NCBI RefSeq assembly: GCF_031177825.1
Contig: NZ_JAPSKE010000010.1
Span: forward strand, 111,193 to 175,192
Direction of reading: 5' to 3'
DNA length: 64,000 bases
Source of the DNA: Paenibacillus sp.
Lineage (GTDB): Bacteria > Bacillota > Bacilli > Paenibacillales > YIM-B00363
Shown: one piece after another, positions 63,877-64,000 of the stretch
Numbering within the stretch: position 1 is the stretch's first letter
Layout: the number at the start of each line of letters is the position of its first letter
The notes under the pieces: generated by a model
Seen by the model: the letters and a program-made list of their open reading frames with translations, nothing else
The model's database searches: none
Told to the model about the DNA's origin: nothing
Made by a program: the position numbers and the translations under genes

Positions 63877-64000
63877 TGGTCATAGCCCCGTCAAGTAGAC
63901 AGTAAGAAAAGAGTATATTAAGCGGCGATCGTTTCCCGGTATTCCACTGGGGAGCGGTCGCCGAGTTTTTTCTGGAAACGTTCGTAGTTGTAGTAAGCAA
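63877..64000 (-). mobile_element. IS3-family insertion sequence, one end
   Basis: The likely terminal repeat starts near 63877 (TGGTCATAGCCCCGTCAAGT) and resembles IS3-group ends, which begin with TG. The transposase frame is read on the minus strand toward this end, so this is the right (3') end. The rest of the element is beyond the window. Confidence 0.7.
63918..64000 (-). CDS. IS3-family transposase OrfB, C-terminal end (partial)
   Basis: The frame reads AYYNYERFQKKLGDRSPVEY then RETIAA and a TAA at 63918. This is the conserved end of IS3 OrfB (rve domain; YN..R.....G..SP..YR), which catalyses strand transfer. Only the last 26 codons or so are in the window. Confidence 0.85.
   Translation of the reverse strand, partial: AYYNYERFQKKLGDRSPVEYRETIAA

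Overview
The window looks like a chromosome segment from a Gram-positive, spore-former-type bacterium of the Paenibacillaceae (Paenibacillus or Cohnella-like). The basis is repeated S-layer homology (SLH) domains, copper-amine-oxidase-N stalk domains, AGGAGG-type ribosome binding sites with frequent TTG/GTG starts, a CpsB/CpsD/YveK phosphotyrosine capsule-control set, and no outer-membrane export genes. No rRNA, tRNA or CRISPR array was seen. Nearly all genes are on the minus strand, so the locus is read from high to low coordinates.

Region 1 (1-1.9 kb, plus strand, GC-rich) holds the end of a PfkB-family kinase and a SEC-C/TPR protein, closed by a bidirectional terminator. Region 2 (1.9-15.4 kb, GC-rich) encodes four large secreted proteins built from cohesin-like, dockerin-like, SLH, leucine-rich, NHL and Ig-like modules. 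One is an SLH-anchored cohesin, one a 221-residue cohesin plus half-dockerin adaptor, one an LRR/cohesin/dockerin protein, and one a 2277-residue NHL/Ig protein ending in a half-dockerin. None carries a glycoside hydrolase domain, so this is a candidate non-cellulosomal cohesin-dockerin surface scaffold.

Region 3 (15.6-37.3 kb) is a long operon-like array running from an ABC glycan exporter (Wzm/Wzt) through multi-domain glycosyltransferases, a GtrA/GtrB/GT-C-like module with unusual sugar-modifying enzymes, and rmlA-C-B-D for dTDP-L-rhamnose, to a WbaP-type initiating transferase. It resembles the slg clusters that make S-layer protein glycans in Geobacillus and Paenibacillus alvei. The lone plus-strand gene at 37.5-40.0 kb is an O-antigen ligase-like, TPR-tailed membrane protein and a candidate transferase of the finished glycan to protein.

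Region 4 (40-63.3 kb) is a second, Wzx/Wzy-type exopolysaccharide locus. It has EpsA/EpsB/EpsC-like genes (YveK, BY-kinase, CapD), a CpsB phosphatase, an SLH protein, Wzx, Wzy, five transferases or modifiers, and an AT-rich block of sugar enzymes. A long CapD/PglF-type dehydratase, a DegT aminotransferase, a GNAT acetyltransferase and a small PglC-like phosphoglycosyl transferase suggest a 2,4-diamino-sugar (bacillosamine-like) initiating residue. GalU and a UDP-sugar dehydrogenase supply further precursors. Region 5 (63.3-64 kb) holds promoters, a 41-codon gene and the end of an IS3-family element.

Base composition is mosaic by eye: GC-rich flanks and scaffold genes, AT-rich 23-37 kb and very AT-rich 48-60.5 kb. 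This is the usual sign of glycan cassettes exchanged by horizontal transfer. All functional calls come from motifs read by eye; no database search was run.
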